DNA of 64,000 bases from Bacteroidetes bacterium GWF2_41_31. Lineage in GTDB: Bacteria; Bacteroidota; Bacteroidia; Bacteroidales; F082. Each line of letters begins with the position of its first letter. Position 1 is the stretch's first letter. Made by a program: the position numbers and the translations under genes. Under the pieces are notes generated by a model. It ran no database searches, had not been told where the DNA came from, and was given only the letters and a program-made list of their open reading frames with translations. Below, in pieces: positions 1 to 7,502 of this stretch. Location of the stretch: positions 155,178 through 219,177 of the forward strand of contig MEOL01000017.1 in NCBI GenBank assembly GCA_001769215.1. Direction: 5' to 3'.

Positions 1-250
1 CCATATTTGTCTGAGTGCCTTCAATTTTGCTGCTCTGAGTTGCTTCTTTTAACACATGCATACTGATATACAACTCAATATTGGGAATGTATTTTGAATA
101 CATATCCAAACGACCTAATTCTCTATCAGCCTGGCTCAATAATTGCAATATTTCCATGTTATCAACTTGCAACTGTTTATTGATAAACTCGGGTTGAAAG
201 CTTTTATAATAGCCCTGACTTATATATTTTCCGGATTTAAACTGTTTCAT
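1..250 (-). CDS. Fic family protein, N-terminal part (cut by window edge)
   Basis: The first 83 codons are present, starting with ATG at 250. The catalytic HPFx(D/E)GNGR region lies outside the window. The N-terminal region matches the Fic_N type domain, and residues 73-78 read SSKIEG, fitting the (S/T)xxxE(G/N) inhibitory-helix motif that blocks AMP transfer in class II Fic proteins (established for the family). The start is supported by a good Bacteroidota promoter 15-45 bases upstream. Fic proteins add AMP or related groups to target proteins in the cytoplasm; the target here is unknown. A second, complete Fic gene of different sequence lies at the other end of the window (63009-63770). 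Confidence 0.8.
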   Translation of the reverse strand, partial: MKQFKSGKYISQGYYKSFQPEFINKQLQVDNMEILQLLSQADRELGRLDMYSKYIPNIELYISMHVLKEATQSSKIEGTQTNM

Positions 251-264
251 TGAAAAATTTTAAA

Positions 265-295
265 CAAAGGTAATCTTTATTTAATTATTCGTCAA
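265..295 (-). promoter_or_regulatory. Promoter of the first Fic gene
   Basis: On the minus strand the -7 box reads TACCTTTG (TAnnTTTG consensus of Bacteroidota) at 265-272, with a TTG -33 element at 293-295 separated by 20 bases. Both the boxes and the spacing fit the consensus. Transcription would begin a few bases upstream of the ATG at 250. Confidence 0.6.
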
Positions 296-370
296 TTTTC
301 TTAAATAAGAAGCTTTGTTATTTAAGAAATCAAGTCAGATTATTTTATGCAAGATGTTTCTCAGCTTTGT

Positions 371-506
371 ACACAACGGGCGAGTGTATTTGCTTTGTGG
401 CGGACTTCAAAAGACGAATCTTTCTGCCCACATTGATTTATATTTGAAACTAAAATAATCATATTCAGACCGAAACCGCCATAAAGTATATGCATTGTTA
501 CCCAAC
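371..506 (-). repeat. attC-like palindromic element, family 1, copy A
   Basis: Two arms, ATTTGCTTTGTGGCGGA (389-405) and CCGCCATAAAGTATATGCA (476-494), are imperfect inverted repeats around a loop of about 70 bases. The outer ends are ACACAACGGG and TGTTACCCAAC. The same arms recur at 4046, 14301, 16823 and 61872. On the minus strand it follows the DUF1566 gene. GTTACCCAAC at 497-506 is the exact reverse complement of GTTGGGTAAC at 1395-1404 on the other side of that gene, as expected for an integron cassette. It could also be a MITE-like element inserted behind genes. Confidence 0.65.
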
Positions 507-577
507 GTATTTTTTTTATTATTTTTTATCCAATTCAATATTTAAACTTCAAATATTAATGTTCTGAAAATAAAATC

Positions 578-1321
578 TTAAAAGGATCGAATTGCACGTA
601 CAGCAAGTGGAGAACTTTTGTTAGTGGCTCCTGATGTTTGATTGTCAAAGTTAAAATACCATGCATTGTTTGCATCGTCTTCCAATGAACTCCAATATAG
701 ACTGGCAGAACAACCAACAAGTGTTTTTTGCAGATACAATTTTTGCAATTCACTGAAAGAGGGTAAATACCAGTCACCAAAACCAAAACCACCATCAATA
801 AAATTAGCACAAACAGAAGCGGCATAATTCCCTACACCTTCATTTGAAATAATTCGCTCGGTATTATATTTTCCAGAGTTTATCCCCCATCTGACAGCAT
901 TAGTTATTGAGAAAGTTGCATTATCCCATTGTATGCCAGAACTTTGATCTACCAGAGCAGCAATCAACCCGTGATGTCCACCATCATATACATAAAATAC
1001 AATGCCACCACCGAAAACTTCACCTATGTAATGTACAGAAGAATTAGTGCTTGATGAAATCATTAACCAATTGGTGCCATCATAATAGTAGTAACCTGGC
1101 GTATTATTCATTTGGTAAACTAATAATCCAACTGCGGGATCAGTAATCGCAATACGTTCAATTTCTAGCATGCGAGGTGGTAATATACCTTTCGAGGTTG
1201 AACTTACATCAAGTATTGAGCTAGGATCAGGTGTCGAACCATCACTGCTGATGCCAACTCCTTGGGAATAAATACTCCCTGTAATATGAAAAATTACAAT
1301 AAAAGTAAATAGAATTTTCAT
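578..1321 (-). CDS. Secreted DUF1566 (Lcl C-terminal type) protein
   Basis: The protein has 247 residues, with a Sec signal peptide at residues 1-19 (MKILFTFIVIF...YSQ) and then a Ser/Asp-rich stretch typical of Bacteroidota cell-surface proteins. The C-terminal 150 residues fit the DUF1566/Lcl family: GDWYLPSFSELQKLY, YWSS, AWYFNF and the closing VRAIRSF are its hallmarks. Exported proteins of this kind are mostly of unknown function, and DUF1566 often sits on the C-terminal end of surface or fimbrial-type proteins. The gene stands alone between two elements with matching 10-bp inverted ends, so it is best seen as a mobile cassette gene. The start is the only ATG before the signal peptide. 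Confidence 0.75.
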   Translation of the reverse strand: MKILFTFIVIFHITGSIYSQGVGISSDGSTPDPSSILDVSSTSKGILPPRMLEIERIAITDPAVGLLVYQMNNTPGYYYYDGTNWLMISSSTNSSVHYIGEVFGGGIVFYVYDGGHHGLIAALVDQSSGIQWDNATFSITNAVRWGINSGKYNTERIISNEGVGNYAASVCANFIDGGFGFGDWYLPSFSELQKLYLQKTLVGCSASLYWSSLEDDANNAWYFNFDNQTSGATNKSSPLAVRAIRSF

Positions 1322-1394
1322 AAACCATTTTATTTAAAGAGTTAATAGTCATTTATATAGTACACTGTCTTGTAGAACGACTTAATTTCAATAT

Positions 1395-1432
1395 GTTGGG
1401 TAACGAGCGTATAAACCCACCTCTAGCTGTTA
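1395..1432 (-). repeat. Short cassette-boundary element
   Basis: On the minus strand it reads TAACAGCTAGAGG...ATACGCTCGTTACCCAAC, with AAC...GAG and CTC...GTT arms. A closely similar stretch (AACGCTAGAAGGGAG...CCACTCGTTGCGC) lies at 63845-63880. Both begin at the stop codon of a decayed or partial gene with a similar C-terminus. It is shorter than normal attC sites (38 bp), so it may be a truncated or minimal form. Confidence 0.4.
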
Positions 1433-1555
1433 TTTATTTATTAACCTCTTTATAATAAGTAACCTACCCATTTTCACCCGTTTATAATCAGTTAAATCGG
1501 TTCCTTCCCCTTCATTGTAGTTGGATCTTCGGGTGTTTGAAAGGGTAAATGTAGA
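1430..1555 (-). pseudogene. Decayed gene 3' end, repeat family 2, copy a
   Basis: On the minus strand, two frames joined by a one-base shift near 1500 read about FQTPEDPTTMKGKE then DLTDYKRVKMGRLL, ending in TAA at 1430-1432. The same C-terminal sequence recurs at 17940-18075 (FQTPEDPVTMKNEDA...) and more weakly at 48102-48200. It is therefore the relic of a protein-coding gene present several times in this genome, possibly a transposase, but I do not recognise the family. Confidence 0.45.
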
Positions 1556-1859
1556 GAATAATGATAATGGTTATACATCGGGGTTACTGAATTTATGGAG
1601 GACCTATTCTCGAATGTTAGAAATGAGGTGGATGACCACCTGCCTGGATGTGTAAATCTGCTTGTGGGGCAGTTTCATATCACGCATCACACTTCACATA
1701 ACCCTGTGCCGGTTAGGGAAAGGTACGCACATACAATATAAAAGAGTAGTTCAAACTATGCAGACGGAGAGGTGAACGATAAAGCCATCATGTAGTAAAA
1801 CGGTATAACCCTCCTTTTATCTGCACAGTTTTTTTAAAGGTCATTTTACCTCCACTATT
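1556..1859. other. Intergenic stretch with one long hairpin
   Basis: There is no convincing gene. From 1754 to 1830 an imperfect inverted repeat pairs AACTATGCAGACGGAGAGG with CCCTCCTTTTATCTGCACAGTT, followed on the plus strand by seven T. It lies just behind the stop of the DUF4287 gene (minus strand), the same position as the attC-like elements, but its arms are unrelated to family 1. It could be a terminator or another cassette-type element. Confidence 0.35.
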
Positions 1860-2090
1860 TTAATGATCGCCAGCTTTTTTATATCCTTTAAAAAGGGCAA
1901 AAATCGCCATTGAATGTCCATGTCCCAAATCAAAATCTTCTTTTAACCAGGCCACAATTTCTCCGGCTTTCACCCCTTCTTTTAATTGTCCATTGTACAA
2001 AAAACCCTTTTTCTCGGCAAGTTGTTTAAACTCGTCAGGACCTTTACCTGTCTTTGTTTTTATGTTGTCAATATACGCTTGAAACGACAT
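1860..2090 (-). CDS. DUF4287 domain protein
   Basis: The protein has 76 residues. Almost the whole length fits DUF4287: it opens MSFQAYIDNIKTKTGKGPDEF and carries the conserved KAGEIVAWLKEDFDLGHGHSMAI block at residues 41-63. These small cytoplasmic proteins occur widely in bacteria, often beside DUF5655 or YdhG-type (DUF1801) proteins, and have no established function. The gene is complete and stands alone. Downstream is a large hairpin; upstream are broken genes. Confidence 0.8.
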   Translation of the reverse strand: MSFQAYIDNIKTKTGKGPDEFKQLAEKKGFLYNGQLKEGVKAGEIVAWLKEDFDLGHGHSMAIFALFKGYKKAGDH

Positions 2091-2223
2091 GGTTTTAGAT
2101 TTAAGTTATTATTTTAAATGAGTTCATCTTATGGTAGAATAGGTACGAAACTGCAAGTATAACCAATATTATTAAAGGAAGAATGGTTTGAAACCCAAAG
2201 CCATCGATGACTCAGTGGTTTAA

Positions 2224-2364
2224 ACAAGCCGAAAAAATATCAGTGAGGTTATGTATGAGGCAGGATATACCAACACAAAAGCGTTTCGCACCACTTACAA
2301 AAAAATAACCGGCCTTACTCCGATTGAATACCGCAACAAATACTATAAAATGTCAATCCAATAA
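2224..2364 (+). pseudogene. AraC-family regulator, 3' fragment
   Basis: The plus-strand frame from 2224 to the TAA at 2362-2364 reads ...ISEVMYEAGYTNTKAFRTTYKKITGLTPIEYRNKYYKM. This is the second helix-turn-helix and C-terminal tail of an AraC/XylS regulator. There is an in-frame stop directly upstream at 2221 and no start codon, so only the last 46 codons or so survive. It converges on the truncated ABC ATPase, so a deletion junction near 2365-2425 probably removed the rest of both genes. Confidence 0.75.
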
Positions 2365-2583
2365 TCTCTTTTTGATCTGTTGACAGCAAACCACACAAGG
2401 GTAATTTTGCCAGCCTGCCATGGCGAGGATCTTTACAATCGTTGTTTTGCCCGCACCGTTGGAGCCGGGCAGGGCGAAAACAGTGCCTTTTTCCACCTCA
2501 AAATCCACTCCCTTCAGAACATGAAGTTTCATGAAGGACTTTCGCCGTCCTTTCACCGATATGGCGATATCATTTTGTAACAT
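2353..2583 (-). pseudogene. ABC transporter ATPase, truncated after Walker A
   Basis: The frame begins like a normal ABC ATPase (residues 1-53: MLQNDIAISVKGRRKSF...) and contains the Walker A motif GSNGAGKTT followed by IVKILA. After that the family pattern stops and about 20 unrelated codons run to the stop. Signature, Walker B and H-loop are missing, so it cannot be a working ATPase. Its ATG overlaps the TAA of the upstream XRE-pentapeptide gene (TAATG), showing the two were a coupled operon. Helix-turn-helix/pentapeptide regulators next to ABC transporters suggest export or multidrug resistance for the ancestral unit. Confidence 0.75.
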
Positions 2584-3629
2584 TATTCATTTCCTCCTTT
2601 TGGTGTTACCAGGGTGATACCTTTTACATCTGCTTTCCCTTGTTTCAGGAATTCGAAGGTCATCCGATCTGCCTGGCAGTCGATAAACCGGATTCGTTTC
2701 AGATTTTTGTTGTTTTTAAAGAATGTGTTAATAAGCGTTGCATTACGGAACGTCACTCTGGTAAAGGCGCAGTTTTCAAAATAACATTCGTCCAATGTGC
2801 CGGTGAAAACCAGATCGGCAATCTGTGAATCAATAAAAGAGGCGCGGTTCCACACGGCATCAACAATTGTATTTTTCTCTAAATCACCAGTTTTAACCAC
2901 CACACCGGTAAAGCCGCCTGATTTAACCACCATTCCGGTAAAATCGACACCGGTGAGATCGCAGCCGTAGAGATAGCTTTCTGAAAATTTGGTTCCGGTA
3001 AAATTGGCACCGGAGAAATCGCAGATGTTGAGTTGGCTTCTTGAAAATTCAGCTTTTTTCAGTAAACAGTCCTTAAATATGTTTTTATTTAAGAGAGTAC
3101 GCTGAATGTGGCTGCTGCTGATGTCGGACCTTGAAAAGTCACAGCTGTCAACATGATTGCCTTTCAGAAGAAGGCCCGACAAATCGGAACCGATAAACTT
3201 GCAACGTTGCATGTTGGAGGAGGAGAACTTTTCGTGCAGGTTTTTCAACCCTGAAAAGTCAGCATCCACCCAGTTTCCGCGCGACATATCCCAGCTAAGT
3301 TTTTCCTCCCTCTTGCTTTCGGGATGCTTTTCGGACGGTATCCGATAGCTACCGGATTCAGCCGGTTGTTTAACCAAAGGCTCACCATGTATAATTTCAG
3401 GAGCCGGGGATTGGAAGTTTTCTGAAAAATAGTTCAGGTCTACACCCAGAATTTCCGCCAGACGGTTTAAAGTAATGATGTCCGGCATTGATTCTCCACG
3501 CTCCCACTTTCCTACTGCCTGTGAACTAATGAAAAGGTGCCCGGCAAGCTGTGCCTGAGAAATAGTTGCTTTCTTTCGTGCTTCGGCAATTTTACTGCCA
3601 ATTTTTTTTGTACTTTGCATAGGTTCCAT
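2583..3629 (-). CDS. XRE helix-turn-helix protein with pentapeptide repeats
   Basis: From the chosen ATG at 3629 the protein has 348 residues. Residues about 8-65 are an XRE-type helix-turn-helix (ISQAQLAGHLFISSQAVGKWERG). A linker follows, then about 200 residues of pentapeptide-repeat fold (CDFSGANFTGTKFSESYLYGCDLTGVDFTG and similar A(D/N)LXX-like steps). It is probably a cytoplasmic DNA-binding regulator whose right-handed beta-helix may sense or mimic DNA. The open frame extends to 3734, but a TACCTTTG promoter box at 3650-3657 lies inside that extension, which decides for the shorter start. It is coupled to the broken ABC ATPase. Confidence 0.75.
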   Translation of the reverse strand: MEPMQSTKKIGSKIAEARKKATISQAQLAGHLFISSQAVGKWERGESMPDIITLNRLAEILGVDLNYFSENFQSPAPEIIHGEPLVKQPAESGSYRIPSEKHPESKREEKLSWDMSRGNWVDADFSGLKNLHEKFSSSNMQRCKFIGSDLSGLLLKGNHVDSCDFSRSDISSSHIQRTLLNKNIFKDCLLKKAEFSRSQLNICDFSGANFTGTKFSESYLYGCDLTGVDFTGMVVKSGGFTGVVVKTGDLEKNTIVDAVWNRASFIDSQIADLVFTGTLDECYFENCAFTRVTFRNATLINTFFKNNKNLKRIRFIDCQADRMTFEFLKQGKADVKGITLVTPKGGNE

Positions 3630-3649
3630 TTTTAAATTATTTGATCCGG

Positions 3650-3657
3650 CAAAGGTA
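3650..3657 (-). promoter_or_regulatory. -7 promoter box of the XRE-pentapeptide gene
   Basis: TACCTTTG on the minus strand fits the Bacteroidota TAnnTTTG box and is placed about 20 bases before the ATG at 3629. It rules out the longer in-frame starts upstream. Confidence 0.5.
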
Positions 3658-3714
3658 TTTTGACACAGATCCGGAATCAAATAAAAACAGTTACTTGTAG
3701 TTGTAAATCCGCTA

Positions 3715-3864
3715 CTATTCGTTGTTTTCGGCAACTAATGGTAGTAAATATCTTGCATTTCTTAATACTTGCATTTTCGCTTATCTTTTGGAATCGCTGG
3801 AAATATATGCTGCAATGCTTTTTAAATCGTCTTTCGCTTGAAAAGTCCAATTTATTCGAACCAT
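3715..3864 (-). pseudogene. ParE/RelE-type toxin, inactivated by a stop codon
   Basis: On the minus strand, ATG at 3864 opens MVRINWTFQAKDDLKSIAAYISSDSKR, the N-terminus of a ParE/RelE-superfamily toxin. Codon 28 is TAA (3781-3783) where the family normally has tyrosine (SKRYAK); the frame then continues as AKMQVLRNARYL to TAG at 3715. So a TAY-to-TAA change has broken it, and the 3' half is also lost. The ATG overlaps the end of the antitoxin gene by 13 bases, the usual toxin-antitoxin arrangement. Confidence 0.75.
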
Positions 3865-4034
3865 TTTTCGATTTCTTTGTCTAATTCAGTGTCAGTGATG
3901 ATTTCACCTTGTTCTGACTGCATATTTCCATATTCAATCTTTTCAATTAAAATAAGCTTTTCAACCAATTCATCACTTGAAAATTGATCTGGAAAACTTT
4001 CAATTTGTTCTTTTAGTCTTGTCTTTGTCAACAT
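3852..4034 (-). CDS. Small antitoxin-like protein (ParE partner)
   Basis: The protein has 60 acidic, mostly helical residues: MLTKTRLKEQIESFPDQF, then ELVEKLILIEKIE and the tail ITDTELDKEIEKWFE. This form is typical of small Bacteroidota antitoxins that precede ParE/RelE toxins, and a recognisable toxin frame does overlap its 3' end. With the toxin dead, it is an orphan antitoxin. It starts directly next to the half copy of the family 1 palindromic element. Confidence 0.65.
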   Translation of the reverse strand: MLTKTRLKEQIESFPDQFSSDELVEKLILIEKIEYGNMQSEQGEIITDTELDKEIEKWFE

Positions 4035-4345
4035 TTAAGGTTCATAATGTAACCCGCCATAAAGTATGATGCCTTGTTATAGCCACCGTTATTATTGTTT
4101 TTTGAGAAATACCTGTCAATCATCATTTTTACTTCGTTTAACCAAACGTGTCTCTGGTTTAAATCACTATTTACAATAATCCGAAACATCCTTCTGTCAA
4201 ATTGTTTTACTCCACAAAAATCAAAAATACAGTTTTTCCAAATCGTATCAAGTGGGTCTTTAAATATATTATTTTCTCTTTCTTCACTTGTATTTGATAT
4301 GTTGAATACTAATCCAATTTTTTCTTTAACGTTTGTTTTTGATGG
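4028..4345 (-). pseudogene. Unrecognised open frame without start codon
   Basis: Directly after the stop codon of the metallo-hydrolase gene (4346-4348), and in the same frame, the minus strand stays open for 105 codons to TGA at 4028. The translation looks protein-like (NIFKDPLDTIWKNCIFDF, RRMFRIIVNSDLNQRHVWLN), but the first ATG is only halfway. Its last 20 codons run through the half copy of the palindromic element. It may be the remains of a separate gene. I do not recognise the family. Confidence 0.3.
4046..4086 (-). repeat. attC-like element, family 1, half copy B
   Basis: Only the right arm is present: AACCCGCCATAAAGTATGATGCC followed by TTGTTATAGCC. The other arm is missing and the antitoxin gene starts there instead. 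On the minus strand it begins GGCTATAACAAGGCATC, matching the TAACAATGCAT start of copy A. Confidence 0.55.
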
Positions 4346-5212
4346 TTAAATTATTTTCAAAGTCACAAGTTCCTTTAATCTTTTACCAGCTTCACGGTCA
4401 TGAGAAGGAAGGAACACCAGTTTATTAAATTTAGCCAAGGATTTAATTCTTTTGTATGTATTTCCGGCTTTAATGTGACTTATATTAACACCAGCGAAGC
4501 AATTTGTAAGGAGTTGATTTTGGTTATAACACACATCGCCTGCAAATAAAATATGGCAATTGTCTGTTTTTAGCAATATGGACATGTGTCCGTTTGTATG
4601 ACCTGGCGTATGAAGGGCGATTAGGTCTTTGGCAATAGTCAGAAAACAAGCATTGTCAAAGCATTCATATTGCTCATTTAACTCCATTAATTCTGGTTGA
4701 AACCAATGGGGATAGAGTTTTGGTAAATCTCCATACGGCTTTTCCCATTCGAGTTTATTAACTATTATTTTTGTTTCAGGAAAATGTTTTAATCCATCAA
4801 TATGATCAAGGTGCAAATGTGTCAGGAATACAGCTTTAACCTCTTTTGGTTTGATATTTAATTTCAGAAGTTGTTTGTCAATTTCCTGCTCCCTGCTTAT
4901 TTGAAACCGGAACATTGCTCTGTTCAACCAATTGGCAAACACACCTGAAGATTTAAAATAGCCGGGCGTTTGTATATTTGAATTTTCACCCGTATCAATT
5001 AAAAAAATCCCCTCAGGATGCTCAATAACCCAAACCCATATTGGCATCCATTCGGTAAATTTTTTATCAAAAATAAAATCCAATTTAGCAAGCACACCTG
5101 TTTTTTTGCTTTCACTGAATTTCGTTTTTACTGCGACCGAACCTGTAGAAATAGCATGTATTTTTACGGGATTTTTATTAATTGTAAGTTCAATACTTTC
5201 ATTGCTAAACAT
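4346..5212 (-). CDS. Metallo-beta-lactamase fold hydrolase (lactonase-like)
   Basis: The protein has 288 residues. All metal ligands of the superfamily are visible: HLHLDH at residues 132-137, His205 in HTPGHTNGH, Asp226 in FAGDVC and His271 in LPSHD. The layout is closest to the N-acyl-homoserine-lactone lactonase (AiiA/AttM) branch, which opens lactone rings using two zinc ions, but sequence alone cannot fix the substrate. There is no signal peptide, so it is likely cytoplasmic. The ATG at 5212 lies 10 bases after the stop of the alpha/beta hydrolase gene, so the two are probably co-transcribed. Confidence 0.8.
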   Translation of the reverse strand: MFSNESIELTINKNPVKIHAISTGSVAVKTKFSESKKTGVLAKLDFIFDKKFTEWMPIWVWVIEHPEGIFLIDTGENSNIQTPGYFKSSGVFANWLNRAMFRFQISREQEIDKQLLKLNIKPKEVKAVFLTHLHLDHIDGLKHFPETKIIVNKLEWEKPYGDLPKLYPHWFQPELMELNEQYECFDNACFLTIAKDLIALHTPGHTNGHMSILLKTDNCHILFAGDVCYNQNQLLTNCFAGVNISHIKAGNTYKRIKSLAKFNKLVFLPSHDREAGKRLKELVTLKII

Positions 5213-5222
5213 GTAAAGTGGT

Positions 5223-6170
5223 TTATTTTAATATTTTTTCGTTCAACACTTTTACGAATTTTTCCGGTTCTTCATAATGCGGCATGTGTGCCGAGTTTTC
5301 AAAAGCAGAAAATGATTTTGTATCGGCTTGTAAATAATCATAAAATGCAACAGCCGTTTGATATGGGGCTATACCATCTAATTTGCCCTGAATAAAATGT
5401 ACCGGAACCTTAACAGATTTTATCTTATCAAAAAGATTAAGGGTATCTAATTCGGGGAGCAACGTATTTTGGCAAAACTCCATTCCTTTAATCGTTTTGG
5501 GAATATCCGTAAAACTATAAGATTTACTAAAAAGCATATTTTTGATGGTGGATATTAGCAATTGGTTATAGTTGCTGCCTGTTTTTATTCCACCTAAATC
5601 TGTGAGTAACTTAGCACGTTCTTGGAATATTTTTGTTTCAATAATTGGTTTTTGCCCTAACTCAATTACTTTTTTTATAAGCTTATTATTGTTTTTTTCT
5701 TTGGCTTTAGCCATAGCAAATTCTATAGCATATTTATTTGCCGTTGGAATATCAATATCAATACCTACTAAAAACAATTGGCTAAAAATTTCGGTATCTC
5801 TTATTGCTGCCATTAGGCTTGTAGTTGCACCAATGGAATAACCTATAAGAATTGCTTTGTCTTTATTATATTTCTTTAATAGGTATTTAGTGCATTCAAT
5901 AACATCATCAGTTAATTGAGAAAAGTTTATGGTTTTGGGGTTTATATTTTTATTGAATGATTTGCCACATCCCCGCTGATCCCAATAAGCAACTATGTAA
6001 TTATTTTCAAGATGTAATAATTCTCCCATTGTATCAGCCTCGGGAATAATAGGCATACCGGGACCTGCCTGAACATGAAGAATAAGGGGAGAATTTGCTT
6101 TTTTCCCACGAATAAGGATCCATTGTTCAGAGTTATTGATTTTTACTTTTTCTAAAGTATTTATTTCCAT
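5223..6170 (-). CDS. Alpha/beta hydrolase (proline iminopeptidase-like)
   Basis: The protein has 315 residues. The oxyanion region AGPGMP and the strand motif YWDQRGCGKS (residues 62-71) are typical of the proline iminopeptidase branch. The nucleophile elbow is GYSIGA with Ser112; Asp in QGKLDGIAPY and His in NSAHMPHYEEP near the C-terminus complete the triad. The substrate is unknown; small peptides or esters are possible. It is the first gene of a pair with the lactonase-like hydrolase and has its own TATCTTTG promoter box. Confidence 0.8.
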   Translation of the reverse strand: MEINTLEKVKINNSEQWILIRGKKANSPLILHVQAGPGMPIIPEADTMGELLHLENNYIVAYWDQRGCGKSFNKNINPKTINFSQLTDDVIECTKYLLKKYNKDKAILIGYSIGATTSLMAAIRDTEIFSQLFLVGIDIDIPTANKYAIEFAMAKAKEKNNNKLIKKVIELGQKPIIETKIFQERAKLLTDLGGIKTGSNYNQLLISTIKNMLFSKSYSFTDIPKTIKGMEFCQNTLLPELDTLNLFDKIKSVKVPVHFIQGKLDGIAPYQTAVAFYDYLQADTKSFSAFENSAHMPHYEEPEKFVKVLNEKILK

Positions 6171-6184
6171 ATCTTTTTTTGATA

Positions 6185-6192
6185 CAAAGATA
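6185..6192 (-). promoter_or_regulatory. -7 box of the hydrolase pair
   Basis: TATCTTTG on the minus strand lies 15 bases before the ATG at 6170 and matches TAnnTTTG. No good -33 element at the usual distance is obvious. The divergent-free spacing to the Crp/Fnr gene upstream (stop at 6234) allows this promoter. Confidence 0.45.
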
Positions 6193-6233
6193 AAGTCAGG
6201 CTGAAATGAATATCGTTCGCAATTGTTAAGAAA

Positions 6234-6797
6234 TTAGTTTTCTGCTCTAAGACGACTAAGGTGTTGAGGACTAATACCTAAGTATGATGCGATATGATAC
6301 TGTGTTGCATTTTGCAATATTTGTGGATTGGTAACAAGTAGTTCTTGATACCGTTCTTTTGGAGTATGCAGAATGAAAGATACGGTTCTTTTATAAAAAC
6401 GTAGAAAGGTGAATTCAACAATAACACGATGTAAATGCTCAAGAGCAGGAGCAGTTTTACAAAGTTCATTAAAATCATTATAAGAGAATATTGTTAATGT
6501 TGTTTTTTGCATAGCAACAATACATGCATGAGGTGATGAATTGTCAATAATAGAAGGAAGGTCAGCACAAAAATCGTTTTCAAAATAAAAGAAATCGGTT
6601 ATTTCATTGCCCTCCATTACATAGAATTTCCGTAAATATCCGTCTTCTAAAAATGCTATTTTATCATTTTTCTTTCCAGATTCTATCCAGCAGTCACCTT
6701 TTTTTAGTTGTGAAGTGGTTGTGATTTTCAAAAATTTATCGCAGTCATCTTCTGATAATGGGGCTATTTTCTTTAGCACTTGAATTATTTTACTCAT
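6234..6797 (-). CDS. Crp/Fnr family regulator 1
   Basis: The protein has 187 residues. The N-terminal two thirds form a cyclic-nucleotide-binding type beta-roll (FLEDGYLRKFYVMEGNEITDFFYFEND), and the C-terminus is the short helix-turn-helix QYHIASYLGISPQHLSRLR. There is no Fnr-type cysteine cluster, so the ligand is unknown. This short form, ending soon after the recognition helix, is common in Bacteroidota. It lies 63 bases upstream of the hydrolase pair and is a candidate regulator of it. Confidence 0.85.
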   Translation of the reverse strand: MSKIIQVLKKIAPLSEDDCDKFLKITTTSQLKKGDCWIESGKKNDKIAFLEDGYLRKFYVMEGNEITDFFYFENDFCADLPSIIDNSSPHACIVAMQKTTLTIFSYNDFNELCKTAPALEHLHRVIVEFTFLRFYKRTVSFILHTPKERYQELLVTNPQILQNATQYHIASYLGISPQHLSRLRAEN

Positions 6798-6904
6798 GTT
6801 TTCGATTTATGAAATATGAAATGTAAAGATAAAAAGGATAAATACAAATTTCGTTCACATTTGCTAAGAAATAGAATGCTGCCAAATTTAAATGCGGAGT
6901 TACT

Positions 6905-7432
6905 TTATGTTTCTAAGGTAGATTGAATGCTTGTTTTTTTATCAAGAGGCAGGTAAATTGCTATTATCAGGCTACTCAAAAGCATCATCATATTAAATGC
7001 TCCAAACATATCTTCCATACTTTTTAATATAACATATTTGGGTATGGCTGTCATAATTTGTTGTTGATGAATAGCAATTGCAGTCACTTTTTCTGCAAGT
7101 AGGGTAATGTTGATTGAATTAATAATTATCAGGATGATAAGCAACTGGACAATAGTAATCCATTTTCCTCTAAAAAACCCATATTGCTTACAACTTAAAA
7201 TAATAGCACTCACCACAATTAAAATTAGACCAGGAATGATCAGCACGAATATTATTTTTGAAACAAATAACCGTTCCCAATAAATTGAATCAATCGAAGG
7301 GGAACTGCCCAAGACAAAATTCATAACTATAGAGGAAAAAATACTGCCCAAACTCAAAATAAAACCAATAATTGCAAGTAATTGAAATGTTTTTATAAAA
7401 TTGCTTGTCTTGTTTAAAGTTTGGTGTTCCAT
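6905..7432 (-). CDS. Four-helix membrane protein of unknown function
   Basis: From ATG at 7432 (MEHQTLNKTSNF) the protein has 175 residues with four predicted membrane helices: about residues 13-37, 55-80, 92-113 and 136-158. An in-frame start 11 codons upstream would add MFLCVKLNLYT, which overlaps the likely promoter region, so the shorter start is preferred. I recognise no catalytic or binding motif. It lies between two Crp/Fnr genes, 70 bases from regulator 2, and may be controlled by one of them. Confidence 0.6.
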   Translation of the reverse strand: MEHQTLNKTSNFIKTFQLLAIIGFILSLGSIFSSIVMNFVLGSSPSIDSIYWERLFVSKIIFVLIIPGLILIVVSAIILSCKQYGFFRGKWITIVQLLIILIIINSINITLLAEKVTAIAIHQQQIMTAIPKYVILKSMEDMFGAFNMMMLLSSLIIAIYLPLDKKTSIQSTLET

Positions 7433-7502
7433 TGTATACAAATTTAATTTTACACAAAGGAACAAATGGTTCAGTCAAAAATCATTACCATAGGGTAACA
7501 AA

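Noticed and set aside
556..825. 89-codon minus-strand open frame over the DUF1566 gene
   Set aside because: It is the shifted frame of the real gene at 578-1321, which has a signal peptide and a recognised domain.
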